From Parus major (taxonomy: Eukaryota; Chordata; Aves; Passeriformes; Paridae): 64,000 nucleotides of DNA. The first letter of the stretch is position 1, and every line of letters starts with the position of its first letter. Positions 51,177 through 62,952 of this stretch are shown here, in pieces. The DNA lies in the NCBI RefSeq assembly GCF_001522545.3, contig NC_031769.1, positions 147,941,361 to 148,005,360 on the forward strand. The letters run 5' to 3'. Made by a program: the position numbers and the translations under genes. Under the pieces are notes generated by a model that was given only the letters and a program-made list of their open reading frames with translations, had not been told where the DNA came from and searched no databases.

Positions 51177-53568
51177 TTTATGTCTGTACATTCAAGATTA
51201 CATGGAAACTGTAATCAGAGTGCCACTCCTCACTCAGGATCGTTAATATTTTAGAAGTTTATGATGGTTCAAAATCCAAATGGTCAAATTATCAAAAAAG
51301 GAATGAATGAATGTTCATTAAAGATTTGATAACTTGTGTCCTGTATCAGGAAAGCTTTGAGCTTTAAGTTGCTAATTGCTGGGAAAATCTGATGAGTCAC
51401 AGCCCACAGGATTTAAGGAATCTACATGGCAAAGTCTGTGTGCTCAGTCCAGTAACCTCTGTCTGACAGAAATGTGTCTTGGTAATGGTGAAGGCACCCT
51501 CTGCTGCGAGGACTTCTCCCAAGAACAGGGCTCAGTCATCATTCATTCTCTCTTTCTTTGGGTAAGGGGATTGAGATGATGAAGTTGTCACTGTATTTTC
51601 CAGCTGTCACATACATGCAGCGTCTTTCTCAAAGTTTGTCACCTCTATTTTCCTATAAAGAAGGCTTAAAACTTAAGGTTCCAACAGTCTTGATTGTCAC
51701 TTTGGATAAGTGTGCACTCATGCAAATGAGTCAAAAGAAGGGCACAGAAGGTCTGTCTGGCTGAAATATTGACACTATCCAAAGCTGTTGTTAACAAAAA
51801 AGCTTCTTTGAGGCTGCTCCTGCAATATTGTCCTTTTGAATGGTCACTGATGTTGATGGAACAGCAAAAAGAGCAGCTGCAGTGCTGCTCCAAGATGTGC
51901 ACAACGTGACCCAAAAGTTCCTGGGCTATTTTCCTAAGGTGTCAGCAAACAAATGTACAGACACAAGTCCTCAGGAGTTTCTCTGCACGCTCTGTAGACG
52001 CTTTTCTCTCTCTCTGCCAGACAAACTGCCCCGAGGGAGCAGTGACACACTTATGGCAGGGCCCTCGACAGGCAAAAGTCGGGGCTGGGAGCTCTCCTGA
52101 ACAGCTGCTCCCTCTCTGCACGCACTGAGCAGCAGCCAGCAATGGCACAACTGCTTGGGAAACTCACAGGGAAAACTGCTTTTTACTTTGCAAGATTCAT
52201 CAAGTGATCTCCCCTACGAGAGGAATGGGCTTGTCTGTCCAGGCTGTGTCTGATTTGTGGTGTGGGGAAAAAAATTCTTCTTTGGAGAAGAACTGTTGGT
52301 TCAGTATCATTATTGCAAAAGCAGAAACATCAACCAATTTAAAAAAAAAAAACAAACCAAACAACAAAATCTTTATATGCTAATGATCAAAACAATAAAT
52401 AGTGATCATAGATATTAATGGCATAATTTCTTTAATTCAATGAATAGTGACCTTCAAATTTCTTATCACCAGCCACGAAAGCTAAAGAAGCCTATCTTCA
52501 ATATCCTGCAAATTGGATTTAAACCACTGGAATGGAGTGGCTGGGCCTTTTTCTTTTGGCTCCTTACTAATCCAGTATGGAACAAACATTCTGAGGAGAT
52601 GTTAAATGGACGTTCTTGCTAATCATTACCAAACTTGGGATTTTATTCAGTGATATGTCCTGTGCCAACCAGGGTGTTTAGTAATTAGTTCCCTCACTTG
52701 CTTTCCTCCCTTTATTTTGTCTGAAGTCATGGAGAGCTGTTAAATCCCAGCTGTTCTCTATCTCCCTAAAGTGTATAAGTGAGCTTTATACGAACCTGTT
52801 TCTTGAGGTAGTCCTTATATCCACTGATATTTTAAAAACCATGGATTTTTAAAAAGTTTGCATTAAAAATCACAATACTATTTAATTTATAACTATGGAC
52901 ATAGAAACCCTGAAAACATCCTGGTTCAGAAATCCCCAATATATAAAAATATGAAATCTGCTGCACACCACTAGGGCTAAGCTGATTAAGAACCATATAT
53001 AAAGATCAGAAATCATCATTGTTCCAGTATAACTCAATGCAGGTCCTGCCTCCAGTTCTACTGCTGCAGAGTAACTCTTGTTTTAGAAGCTCAATAATTA
53101 GTTTCACAACTGATGATGAAAAGTAGAGCATGATATTTTTCCTGGGGCTTTCATTAGTATCTCTAGGTTCACTTCCCTCAAGACATGGATCTCATAGCAG
53201 GAGATTAATTTTAGTTTTCCAATGGAGTTTTATTATAAGAATATTTTGTTCTCTGACTTTCTCCACTAAAGGGATTTTGATTAAAATGTATCTAGATGTA
53301 GTCAACTAATGATGATAAGATTTGTAATTTCCAGTAGATAGGAATATTTAACTATACTAAAAGAAATTGTGTTATATTACAGATTATCCTGATAGAACAC
53401 ATTTCCAAACGAATGCAGAGTAAAAGCAGAGTAATGCAATTAAAATTATTGCAGTTGTTCTAGATTTAAATTATCAGGGCAGATCCTGATTTGCACACAT
53501 GAGCAGTGTCTCTTATATAAAAGTGAGATAAAAAAATATATATAGAAATGATAGTTAGATAGTCAAAC

Positions 53569-53603
53569 AGATAGATAGATAGACAGATAGATGGATAGAT
53601 ATG
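53569..53603. repeat. (GATA)n microsatellite, imperfect
   Basis: GATA units interrupted by GACA and GGAT variants, so an ageing array. Confidence 0.9.
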
Positions 53604-54331
53604 CTGTAAAAACATCGATATTCAGTCAATTAAAAGTCCATTTCACTGATATCATCCTTGCTTCAGGGCTGGCCAAACACCTAAGTGGAGATTCAAGTGT
53701 AGTAAAATATTTTCACCTCTTTGCCCTAGCAATGAAGTAGGGCTTGTGATCATCCTCATCCAAACCAGTGAGATGGTTCTTGACATCCTTCAACAATTTT
53801 TATCTTTTTGATTTGTACAATTCCTTCTTGTACCCAAATTTTGATGACCAGAATGAAGAAGAAGTGCCAAAGCTTAAGAAGGGTGAAGAACCATCTTTCC
53901 ATCATGGTTTTGAATCAACCCCTTTTAGTTCCCAGTGGAAAGAAGACACTTTAGGATCCTCATCCTCATGTGGAATATGAGCATTTCAAGTAACACTGAA
54001 CACTTGTTAAACAAAAAAATTAACAAAATCTCTCAATCCTCTGTGCTTTCCCAAGGATACTTTCACAGGACAGTTTCTGTCTGCAGGAAAAGTCCCATTG
54101 CTGCTTTTGGGATACATTTTACCAGATGGGACCCCTGCCCTGGCAGCAGGCACACAGCCCCCCTTTGGGGGTAGAAAATCTGTAAATCTGATATTCTCTC
54201 CTTTAATAATGGCCTGGCAACTTTCTAAAGAAGGAGAAACCCAGACATGCTTTGCATCAGGAAGAGAATATCACAAATAATTGATGAGTCATTCTCTCAG
54301 GACAATGAGGGAAAAGAGAGGAAAATACTTA

Positions 54332-54341
54332 TTTATTTATT
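54332..54341 (-). promoter_or_regulatory. Candidate distal poly(A) signal (two overlapping AATAAA)
   Basis: The plus strand reads TTTATTTATT, which gives two overlapping AATAAA hexamers on the minus strand about 685 bases past the TSNARE1 stop. Confidence 0.4.
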
Positions 54342-54528
54342 TTTTGTGGCTTATAACTTACATTTAAAGCACATTTTGTTTTACAAAGTAAACATGCTAT
54401 AGGTGAAACCTCACCAATAGGATGAAGTTGCTTTGCTGTCTTACCTATATTAGGTAGCCCATAAGGCTACTAGAGACCAATATTCCATCTGGCTATAGAT
54501 CCAGAGCAAAGATCATCAGGAATCTGTT

Positions 54529-54534
54529 TTTATT
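54529..54534 (-). promoter_or_regulatory. Candidate proximal poly(A) signal (AATAAA)
   Basis: TTTATT on the plus strand is AATAAA on the minus strand, about 490 bases past the TSNARE1 stop. It may be an alternative to the distal pair. Confidence 0.35.
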
Positions 54535-55021
54535 TTTCATCCCTACTGAAATCTCCAGCTGTTTGTCTTCCTGCTCCTCAGGAGGGTCTCTGAAACATCT
54601 CAGAAGATAAAAGCACTAGGGAAGACCTCTGGGCTGTTGGATTTCCCCTGGCCCTGCTCCAGCCTGGAGTCTTTAAAACTGCTTCTGCATCTCCGACTCC
54701 TAATCCTAATAACTAGGATCCATTAGTTATCATTACTATGAGATTCATGTAAAATCAAACACAACACAAACAGCAGAGGAAAGGGTCATATGTTGTTTTG
54801 TTGGACTATCACCTTGGCTTAATTTTAAGGATCCAATAAGAATATTTCTAATACCCTTTAAAAGAAAATATTTTAGTATGCGCTTCATATATTCATAATA
54901 TTTCACTCTGCAGATATTTTTTTCTTACCATAATCAGCTTCTTAAACTGTTTTTCAGGCACCTGACAGAGTATGATAGAAGACTTGGCTAAAGGGTTTTA
55001 CCTGTGCAAACCTCTGCCAGG

Positions 55022-55117
55022 TCAGTGCTTGACGGAGACCGCGATGATTATGACAATGAGCAGCAGAACAGCCAAGGCGATGGAGAGAAGGCAGCACTTC
55101 ATCTTCCTGGCTCGTAG
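55022..55117 (-). CDS. TSNARE1: Terminal coding exon of TSNARE1 (t-SNARE domain-containing protein 1): tail-anchor segment
   Basis: On the minus strand a pyrimidine-rich tract ending in CTCAG (about 55,118-55,140) is followed by 32 codons including a TGA stop at 55,022-55,024, in phase 0. The 31 residues are a basic start (LRARKMK), a cysteine pair (KCC), a hydrophobic stretch of about 19-20 residues, and a short tail ending SVKH. That is the layout of a C-terminal SNARE membrane anchor. From family knowledge, human TSNARE1 ends with the same arrangement: basic residues, KCC, a Leu/Ile/Val anchor, then SVRK, with the same number of residues after the exon junction. TSNARE1 is a syntaxin-like Qa-SNARE thought to act in endosomal membrane fusion. 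Its SNARE helix would lie in upstream exons, at higher coordinates, which I did not find here. The exon has several CpGs, unlike its surroundings. The assignment rests on a short exon and remembered homology, not on a search. Confidence 0.8.
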   Translation of the reverse strand, partial: LRARKMKCCLLSIALAVLLLIVIIIAVSVKH

Positions 55118-55140
55118 CTGAGAGGAGAAAGACAAAGAAA
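55118..55140 (-). promoter_or_regulatory. 3' splice acceptor of the TSNARE1 terminal exon
   Basis: The minus strand reads a nearly unbroken pyrimidine tract (TTTCTTTGTCTTTCTCCTCT) and then CAG, directly before the in-frame exon. This is a textbook acceptor and it fixes the exon start. The open frame continues upstream of it, but that extension has no SNARE-like residues. Confidence 0.75.
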
Positions 55141-56611
55141 TTAATTCATGGAGATTAAATCCACAAAGAAATGTTGTATTTCCGTTGAAAGGATGGTTTG
55201 GAACAAGCTGAAGCAATATAGAGAATTTCTTTATTTTTTTGGACTGATTTATCCTTTTGGATAATCCAGATTCCTCCTCCTGGATACAATCCCCTTTTTC
55301 TACACTACTTTCTTCCTGCTTAAATCCCTCTGTCACACTAAATTTCCCGGCTCTACTTGGAGGGCTGAACTTGGGTAAGGCCACTCAGTTTGGTTTTGGT
55401 CTGGGAGTGTTGGGGCTGCATCCAGGAGAAAACTGTTCCCTGCAAGAGAAAGAGCTCCCTCTCCACTCTGCTGTGCAGTGACATTGAGACAAGCACTGAC
55501 ATGGGAAGCAAATGTGCTTCCAGTGTTAACCACCCTGATCTCATTCACTTTCAGGTACGGTAAAAGATATTCTACGGAGTTTTAATTTTGATGTCTCTTT
55601 CTACTTCAACCCATCAGTCTTCCTAGTGACCACCATGGACGTGATGTTTTTTCTTCCTATTTAAAAGCTTTGCAGATAATTCAGTTCCCTTTCTTCCTTT
55701 TCAGATGGATTAGAAGAAGGGTGTTTCCATGATCCTGCAATGTTAGTCCTGTTATCCAATACACACACAGAAAAGTAACTTCAGTGAAGTCCTTAACTTG
55801 GATATTTTCCTTGAGACCAGATGAACCAGTCCTCCAGCCACCAGAGCTGGAAACATCATCTTGATGTAACAAACCAGCTGGTTTATTCCAGAATCCTTTA
55901 CCTTCCTTACAAGTGAAGCAACACTCTCTCTGGAGAAATGATGTTAATATTCCTGCTGTTATCCACTTTTCCTTCCTTTCCTTTCCCTAACTGCTACAAT
56001 CAGGTCTCCCAGCCTGCCTTGGATCATTCTCTTACAGCTTTACATCACTCTGCCCTTGGCATTTCCCACAGAGCCACCGTTCCCCAGCTGCTCTGTTCTG
56101 TGGATGTTTTTGTCTCTTACACTGCAAAGGACAGGAGACTCATCTCTTCCATTGGTGTTCCAGATCCTGTCCTTCATTCCCTCTCAGGGCCCAAACAAGC
56201 TGGAGAAGCACTTCCAGCAGGGAACAGTGATGCATGAGCTGTCCTCTCTTCCAGAATCAATCGCCAATCAAACTGGTGGTTTTATCAAAGTATGGATTTC
56301 CAGATTATTATTTTTTCACCTTAAAACGCTGCACTGTCCTGCCTCCCTATCAGATAATCAGTGAATCATTGTGACTCTCCATCAGCTTTTCAATCATTCA
56401 AACAGAAAGATTTTCTTTGATTTGGAAGAGGAAAAAAAAAGGGTGTTTTAAATATATCATTCCGTGTGCATTTGTGAAGAGGGATCTTGTTGTCAGGCAT
56501 GCGAGGAGGGAGTGTATGAGTATTTCTACTTCCCAAAACCCCTGCTTTGGAGAATAGATTTTTCCATCAGCTTACTGAGACACTGTGGAGGAGAATATGA
56601 GTGGGCAAAGG

Positions 56612-56823
56612 CTCACAGAAATTATTGTGATGGTGGTGAGGCCCTGGCACATGTTGCCCAGATAATCTGTGGCTGCCCCATCCCTGGAAGTGTCCAAGGC
56701 CAGGTTGGATGGGGCTTGGAGCACCCTGGGGTAGTGGAAGGTGTCCCTGCCCATGGCAGGGTGTGGAAGGAGATGATCTTTAAGGTCTCTTCCAAATTAA
56801 ACATTCTGTGATTTTCTGATTCT
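56612..56823 (+). mobile_element. CR1 LINE fragment (younger-looking copy)
   Basis: It carries the same core words as the 50.96 kb copy, including CTTGGAGCACCCTGGGGTAG and GGAAGGTGTCCCTGCCCATG, and ends AACATTCTGTGATTTTCTGA. It lies in the inferred TSNARE1 intron, antisense to the gene. Confidence 0.93.
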
Positions 56824-57531
56824 CTTTAAATTTTTATTTTTTTTATTTTTTTCACACACAGAAGGATGTTTCCTCACAGTGGATCCTCACTGACGCTTTA
56901 ATTTCTTCAGGAGAAACTGCAATGCATCCTGAAAGCTCAGCCCGGGAGACAACAGATTTGCCACTGCTTCCCCTTTAATTTTAACCTTCATTAATTCCAA
57001 GTCAAACCAGGAAACCTCTGCTTCAAACTGCAGACTTTCAAAAGCACTTGGATGTCCTTGTCCACTTCTAAAACGTCAGAGCCTGTGTTTGGTCAGCAGA
57101 GGATGCTAATGGGTCATTTAGCTTCAAGCAGAATTCTCAACTAGTCCCATTAAGAGCTTCAAAGACTGCACAGTTATCATTTCACATGGCTTTTCCATCA
57201 TTCCCTTTGCAGAGACATTCCCTTCTTTTCCTCTTTCCAGTATTACAAAGTCTGAATCACTCTTCTTTTGCATTTGCATAGTCTCTTCTGCCTTCCCTTT
57301 TTTCCTTGCTTTTAACCAACTATACTATAAACAGACTGAGGCTGATCAGAGGACAGGAGAGATGCAACCCAGTCTGAATCCTGGGATTTGCTTTATATTT
57401 TATGAACTTGTCCTGGCTATCAAGTCAGGGTAATGATTCCTGCTCTTTAAAATATCTCCTAGCATATTTAGCATAACTGCCCTTCATAGCCATAAAACCC
57501 ATGGCAGGATTCTCCTTTCTATTCCTAGTTT

Positions 57532-57578
57532 TGGGTTTGTTTTTTTTTTTTTTTTTTTTTTTTTTGGTTTTTTTTTTA
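57532..57578. repeat. Long poly(T) tract
   Basis: A run of about 25 T, then GG, then about 10 more T. No retrotransposed body is recognisable on the side where a minus-strand tail would attach. Confidence 0.95.
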
Positions 57579-57857
57579 TCTTATTTTACATTTTAATAAG
57601 GAAGACGAATTCTTTGAGTTGCTTTAGTCTCCAGCCATAAATCTGTACATGCTGGTGGAGCTGTAGAAGCCGCTTCTGATCCCTTCCTGGACACACCAGC
57701 ATTCCCACAAATCCTGAGGAAGAGTGGCAGGATCCCAGCATCCCAGGGTTTTGTCATTTAGTTATAAAAATACTGATATATGAGCAAAAGCAGAATGTCC
57801 CTTCACTGGACAAGTGCACACCTTTCTTCAGGAAGAGCCTTGAAAGAATCCCTTCAA

Positions 57858-57934
57858 TGAGACTTGGCACAAAGACTGGACTTGATGACCTTGGAGGTCT
57901 TTCCCAACCTTAATATTCTGTGATTTTATGATAC
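57858..57934 (+). mobile_element. Very short CR1 3' tail
   Basis: CTTGATGACCTTGGAGGTCT, TTCCCAACCTTAATATTCTG and a TGATTTTATGAT terminus show a severely 5'-truncated plus-strand CR1. Confidence 0.8.
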
Positions 57935-60900
57935 CCCGTGGAGCTCACCAAGCCTGTCCTGTGGAGAGGACCAGCCTGAATTTCTGTGAGCTCCAGGGAC
58001 CCTTCCCCTGCCTTTATCAGAGGAGAAAGATGAAAGCACAGAATGTGTTGAACAGATTCTCTTCCCCAGACAGAATCTGCAGACTGTGGTATGGTCACCC
58101 TCACTTGTATATTACATAAATATACACTAATAAACAACCTAAATAATAATATTATTTTAGATAATATCTATCTAAGTCTTTATTATCGCTAGTTTAGGTT
58201 AACAGAGTGTGATTGCCAAACTGAGATTACAAATGGCGTCTTAATGCCCCACTGCCATTCTTAAAGGAAATTGAGAGACAAAAATAAACACATCCCTTTT
58301 AATGAGATTTTCAAAGAGGTTTTTTAAGAACCCCGAGGTAACATTGCACACTGGAATCACAGCAACCTCAGAAATGTAAGCACTGAGCAACGAAGAAATT
58401 CCAGAGTTTGTGTTTTCCATATATGCATATACAGGGAGCAATCCTTGCCCTCCCTCTAAAGCAAGATTTCTGCTCTATTCAGTAAGGGAGTAATTATTAT
58501 GCTGCATACATCACACATGTTTAGAAATTTTACTCATCTACTCAAGTCTTCTCAGGACATCTATCTAAAGTCAAGTTCACATGAGACCACGCAAAGCTCT
58601 CACTTAATGTAAAGATCTTAATTTTTCCCTTGGAGTTTCCATGACAGCAGAATCATATAATTAATGCTTTCCATCCCAAACATCAATGCAATGATTGGGT
58701 TACATCCATTTGAAGTGGAGGAAGTAGAGACACATTCCATGGGTGAAAGTACAGCTGATCTCAAGAGAGCTCCATTTTTTCCAAGGAATAAAAAAAAAGA
58801 GAATGAAAAGCAAATGTGATTCATGATGCCACCCCTTGCATCAAAGTTATATCTACACTTACATGGAAATGGAAAACTGTTTCCAAACCTGTAACAGGAT
58901 TTCTCACCAGGACAAATTCCTTACTGAGACAGACCCTACAAGGTTTCTGCCATAATTTTAGTAGTCTCAGAATAACAGAAACATAGACACAGAAAAACTG
59001 AGGGAAAATTTTTAAAAAAACCCCAAAACTAAACAACCCACAAAAAGCCAAAGCACCTGTAAAATGAATCATTTATGTTACAGCACAATTCTTCGGGGAG
59101 CTTTGCATTTTTGTAGCATTCCCCACGCATCCGACTAATACGCAATGGATTTCACTCATCTTTTCTCAGCTCTCTCTCCCCTCAGCTGCTGAGGATCCTT
59201 CTCTCACACTCTGCTTTATCCCAATTCCCTATCTTCCTTGACTTTCCTGGAAGCTCTGAGGCAACGTGACCTCCTCTCAATTCCTGCAGCTACACCCATG
59301 ATCGCTCACAGGAACAATTTTAAGACCATTTTTCTCAGAATCTTCTACCCACACTTGGAGTTAGATGTTTGCAGTCAAGACATACCCAAGATCCTTGGCA
59401 CAGGAGATGAATCAACATCTGAAGGGAATTTTTGGTGCAAACTAAATTTGGAGGGTCTTCACCTCAACTTCAAAAAGTATACAAAAAACCTGAGGGAATA
59501 TCTGTTTTGTTGTTTTTTTTTCCCAGAGATGTGGAGGTTTTACCAAAAAATTGTGGAGGTCACAAAAATCTATGGCTGCTTTCTCCATTTTTTCCTGTTA
59601 AATTGCAAAACTCTGTTTACATACAGGAATTTAACAAAATCTCCCAAAAATCCATGTTTCTCCCAGGGAAACATATCCTGTAACTCCACTTTGGAAAGCA
59701 TTGGCTCCCTTTAACTATCTGTTAAAATGAGTATTTAAATAGAGATAGAGAAATCAACGCAACAAACAATTTCAGGCTGAATTTGGGAAAAGTTCAAAGC
59801 TACAAGATTATCTTCTGCTGGAAAATGTATGAGAAATAATTATAATCCCACTATCTGATTTCATTTTAATTATCTTAGCTTATTCTAAACCTTGAATGCT
59901 ATGCTGCAGCACTGCTCTGGTTTTACAGCTCTGTCCCAACCTGTTGTAAGTCCATTTCCCATAACACCTAGAATTTGTTGATTAAATTGGAGCTAATCTA
60001 TTTTCATTGTACACATTTTCCCAAGATGAAAAGAACGCAACACGGGACCGAAAAAATTCTAATCCTGCAGCAAGACGTAATGGCTTTTTACAGTTATTTT
60101 TTTCTGGGTTCTCAGGGTTTTTTAGTAAAATAAGACATATTTTAATCCTGACAGAGGCTCTTTAAACACACATGTGAAATAGGAGTGAAAAGCAGGGAAG
60201 GAATGAGCAAGGCTATTTAGGGACACAGCTGAGAACCACTTTATATTGACAGGCAAACTGGATGTGACTGAGCCTGGAAGAAACCTTTCCCTCATTGTTT
60301 CAGAAAATTAAGCTGCAAGTCATATTTTACAACCTAGAAGATATTTATTTCTTGGGGGGGAAATGTTGAAAGATATTTTAATTATGTCACAACAGATAGT
60401 TAAGTAATTAAAACCCATTAAAGCCCATTACGGCCCCAGGTCCAGAAAAGTTAGTTCCATCTTGGAAATTCCTAAGCAAACACATTTACAAGGAGGAAAA
60501 AAAAATGCTTTCTTGCTAAGGATTCAAAAACCAGCTGAGGCCAAGCATAAATAATAGAAGAGGCTAAAGGAAACTCTTTTTCTTTTATTTATATTGAATG
60601 GAAAAAAACAAGCAAACAAACAAACCAAAAAGGACTTGATTCACATATAGAAAAGCAGCACTGAGCTCCTCCACCCTTTGTGGATTGATTGCATGACAGA
60701 CTGTAAGGCAGGGAGGTTGAGATTTCTCAACTGCCTCCACAAAGGAGGTGAAAATCCCTAGAAACAGGAATTTTAGTTCAGGCAGGGATTTGTACTAGAA
60801 CAGCTGCTCTATTCTGGGAACATCAGAGCACATGACTTCAGAGCAGAGTTACACCCTGAGACTTCATGGCTGGGGAGTTTTCTAGGTCTTCTGCAGGACA

Positions 60901-61071
60901 GAATTGGGCAGGTTTCTTTCATTCAAAATCAATTAAATTAATCTCTCCAGTTTGGCACCTTTATTCCATCACTCCCAGGTCTCAGCTCTGGGTAGGGATG
61001 ATGACAGTAACCAAGGAGCTTTGCCCAAGAGGGTTAACCCAGGACCACCTGACCCTGTCTCTCCCTCCCTA

Positions 61072-61098
61072 ATTTAACATTATTATTTAATGTTAAAT
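61072..61098. repeat. Perfect hairpin, 11-bp stem and 5-bp loop
   Basis: ATTTAACATTA and its exact reverse complement TAATGTTAAAT flank TTATT. It lies 12 bases before the 3' end of a CR1 copy. Confidence 0.9.
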
Positions 61099-61110
61099 AA
61101 TACAAACATT

Positions 61111-61310
61111 CATAGGAAAATGGGATTGCTGAGGTTGGAAAAGACCTCTGAGATCACCAAGTCCAACCATCAAGCCAGCAATCACCATCATGTTCACCCT
61201 TAAACCATGACCTGGAGTTTCATATCCACAGGTTTTTAAACAGTTCCAGGAACAGTCACTCCACCACTTCCCTGGGCAGCCTCTCCCAATGCTCCCAAAG
61301 TTTAGGAGAG
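61111..61310 (-). mobile_element. CR1 LINE fragment
   Basis: It reads GAGGTTGGAAAAGACCTCTG, ATCACCAAGTCCAACCATCA, CACTCCACCACTTCCCTGGG and CAGCCTCTCCCAATGCTC. This is an antisense CR1, in the same orientation as the host gene. Its 3' end is 12 bases from a perfect 11-bp-stem hairpin (61,072-61,098). Confidence 0.88.
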
Positions 61311-61909
61311 AGGACTAGAAACAAATCAGGAAATACCCTAAACTTTTCAGTTCGATTGTATGGGAAAGAACCTGTTTCCTAGTGAAAAAGGACCATTTTT
61401 CCATTATAATTTCTTAGAATATTATGGTATATGAGCAAAAATCTATCCATGTACTCAATGCCAACAGACTCAATAAGACAATCCATTTTACTAACAGAAA
61501 TTCTTACCCATATTTCAAACACAATTTTAAAATAAAGAACAGACCATGAAGCATTTTCAAACAGAGCCAGGACTGAAAGAACTTCTGAAAGTCCAATTCC
61601 ACTACTTGAGCAAAGAAACCTTTGCAGACCAATCTGCTCTGGAAATTTATTTCCTGCAAACCCATTCAGCAGATAAAAACCAAAAATTATTAAATTTAGC
61701 AACCACACAATAACAGCCTCCAGTTATCAGGTCAGGTCCTTTTAAGGGCCTCTGTTGGGCAATGAAAACCCACCCTGATTAATTTTCAAGTGCTGCTTCC
61801 TTTATTGTAAGATTAACAAATCTGTTTGACATAAAATGGTTCATTTTATATGCAAATCTCTGTAGAGAGTTTTGTGACATTAAAGAGGTTCATACAATTT
61901 TGTTCACCC

Positions 61910-61924
61910 TGACCTCAGAGGTCA
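61910..61924. promoter_or_regulatory. Palindrome TGACCTC-A-GAGGTCA (nuclear-receptor half-sites)
   Basis: Two perfect AGGTCA half-sites are arranged as an everted repeat with a 3-base gap. The reverse strand adds GGTGAA directly after, making a DR1-like AGGTCA-G-GGTGAA. It lies in the inferred TSNARE1 intron. The motif is seen in the sequence; binding is inferred. Confidence 0.35.
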
Positions 61925-62238
61925 TTTGGAATTTCATGAAAGCATTTGTCTATGCTCTTAATACGCATTTTGAAAGCTAATTTGAGGTCTGCTGGATTGA
62001 GAGCCCAGGTTCTTAATTACGTTTGGACGTGTTTATAGAGAGATGATATTATGAATCTGAAACTGCTGTCATTCCAGTGGACAATAGCAGAGGCTCTGCT
62101 GAAGGCTGGGGACTTCTTAGGAGGAGAAGAAAATACTGAAGCAACACAGCAGAAAGTCAGACTTTGTAGATGTGTGGTTAACTCCAAGAATTATGTAAAC
62201 ATGCAGAGGAAAAAAATACCCTTATACTTGCAATAGTA

Positions 62239-62265
62239 CTATTATTATTATTATTATTATTATTA
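62239..62265. repeat. (ATT)n microsatellite
   Basis: About nine perfect ATT units. Confidence 0.95.
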
Positions 62266-62809
62266 ATTTCATATTCCATTTACATTGATAAGACCCCTTA
62301 GCTAAGCCATACTCAATCAGCTCTGCTAAGAGAGTAAACACTCTGTGTTATTGCAGTGGAAGGGAGGAACATGACCTTTAACGTGTGTACAAATTAAAAT
62401 GCACTGACCAAATTTGGTGACCTTTATGGTATGGCTTCCTTATAGAGCTACAATGAATTTGCAATCAAATATCACTGCTTCTGCAGGCAGGCTAGAAAAG
62501 GCCAGGAATATTATTAAGCACTTACAGTGTTTTTAAATGAGAACAAAGTAGACAAGTTACATATGAATAAAACCCAGAAGATATGAGAGCAACAGGGAAA
62601 GGCCAGCCCACAGCAGCAGGGAAATAGATCACTTGGCTTTGACATATTGTTTTTGGGCCTTCACTTCCATGCCATTTGGACTGATTCCCTGCTTTCCTTT
62701 ATGATGCAGTGTCTGTGTATTTGCTGTTTTCCACTAATCCTGTGCAGTTTTCCCATTCCCCATAAGTTTCTTCATGATGCCCTTCTCATTAATTAATTTC
62801 CTTTGTATA

Positions 62810-62952
62810 CATCTCTGGAAGTGTTCAAGGACAGGTTGGATGGAGCCCTCAGAAACTTGGTCTAGCGGAACCCATGGCTGAGGGGATAAACTGGATGATT
62901 TTTAAGGTCCTTTCCAACACAAACTATTCCATGATTCCACATGTTTTTATGA
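62810..62952 (+). mobile_element. CR1 LINE fragment
   Basis: It reads CTCTGGAAGTGTTCAAGGAC, AGGTTGGATGGAGCCCTCAG, ACTGGATGATTTTTAAGGTC and a CCATGATTCCA terminus. It is short and plus-strand. Confidence 0.88.

Larger units (their letters stand above)
48481..54331. other. Unique intergenic sequence downstream of TSNARE1
   Basis: Apart from the CR1 at 50.96 kb and the GATA array at 53.57 kb I recognise nothing. Poly(A/T) runs at 49.9 and 52.3 kb. Confidence 0.6.
54332..55021 (-). other. TSNARE1: Probable 3' UTR of TSNARE1
   Basis: This is the sequence downstream of the stop on the minus strand. AATAAA hexamers on this strand occur at 54,529-54,534, and as an overlapping pair at 54,332-54,341. 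They imply a 3' UTR of roughly 490 or 690 bases. Nothing else in the stretch is recognisable. The end point is inferred from the hexamers alone. Confidence 0.45.

Noticed and set aside
58130..58205. AACCTAAA inverted words around AATAATATTATT, considered as a transposon end
   Set aside because: Arms are only 8 bases and the AT-rich palindrome is expected by chance here.
58821..59072. Minus-strand GTTACAG acceptor and GTAAGT donor bounding a 26-bp stretch, considered as a TSNARE1 exon
   Set aside because: The peptide has no SNARE heptad pattern, and the phase and size do not suit the expected upstream exon.
59238..59714. 158-codon plus-strand open frame in the inferred intron
   Set aside because: No domain, and it crosses a T-run. 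It looks like a chance frame.
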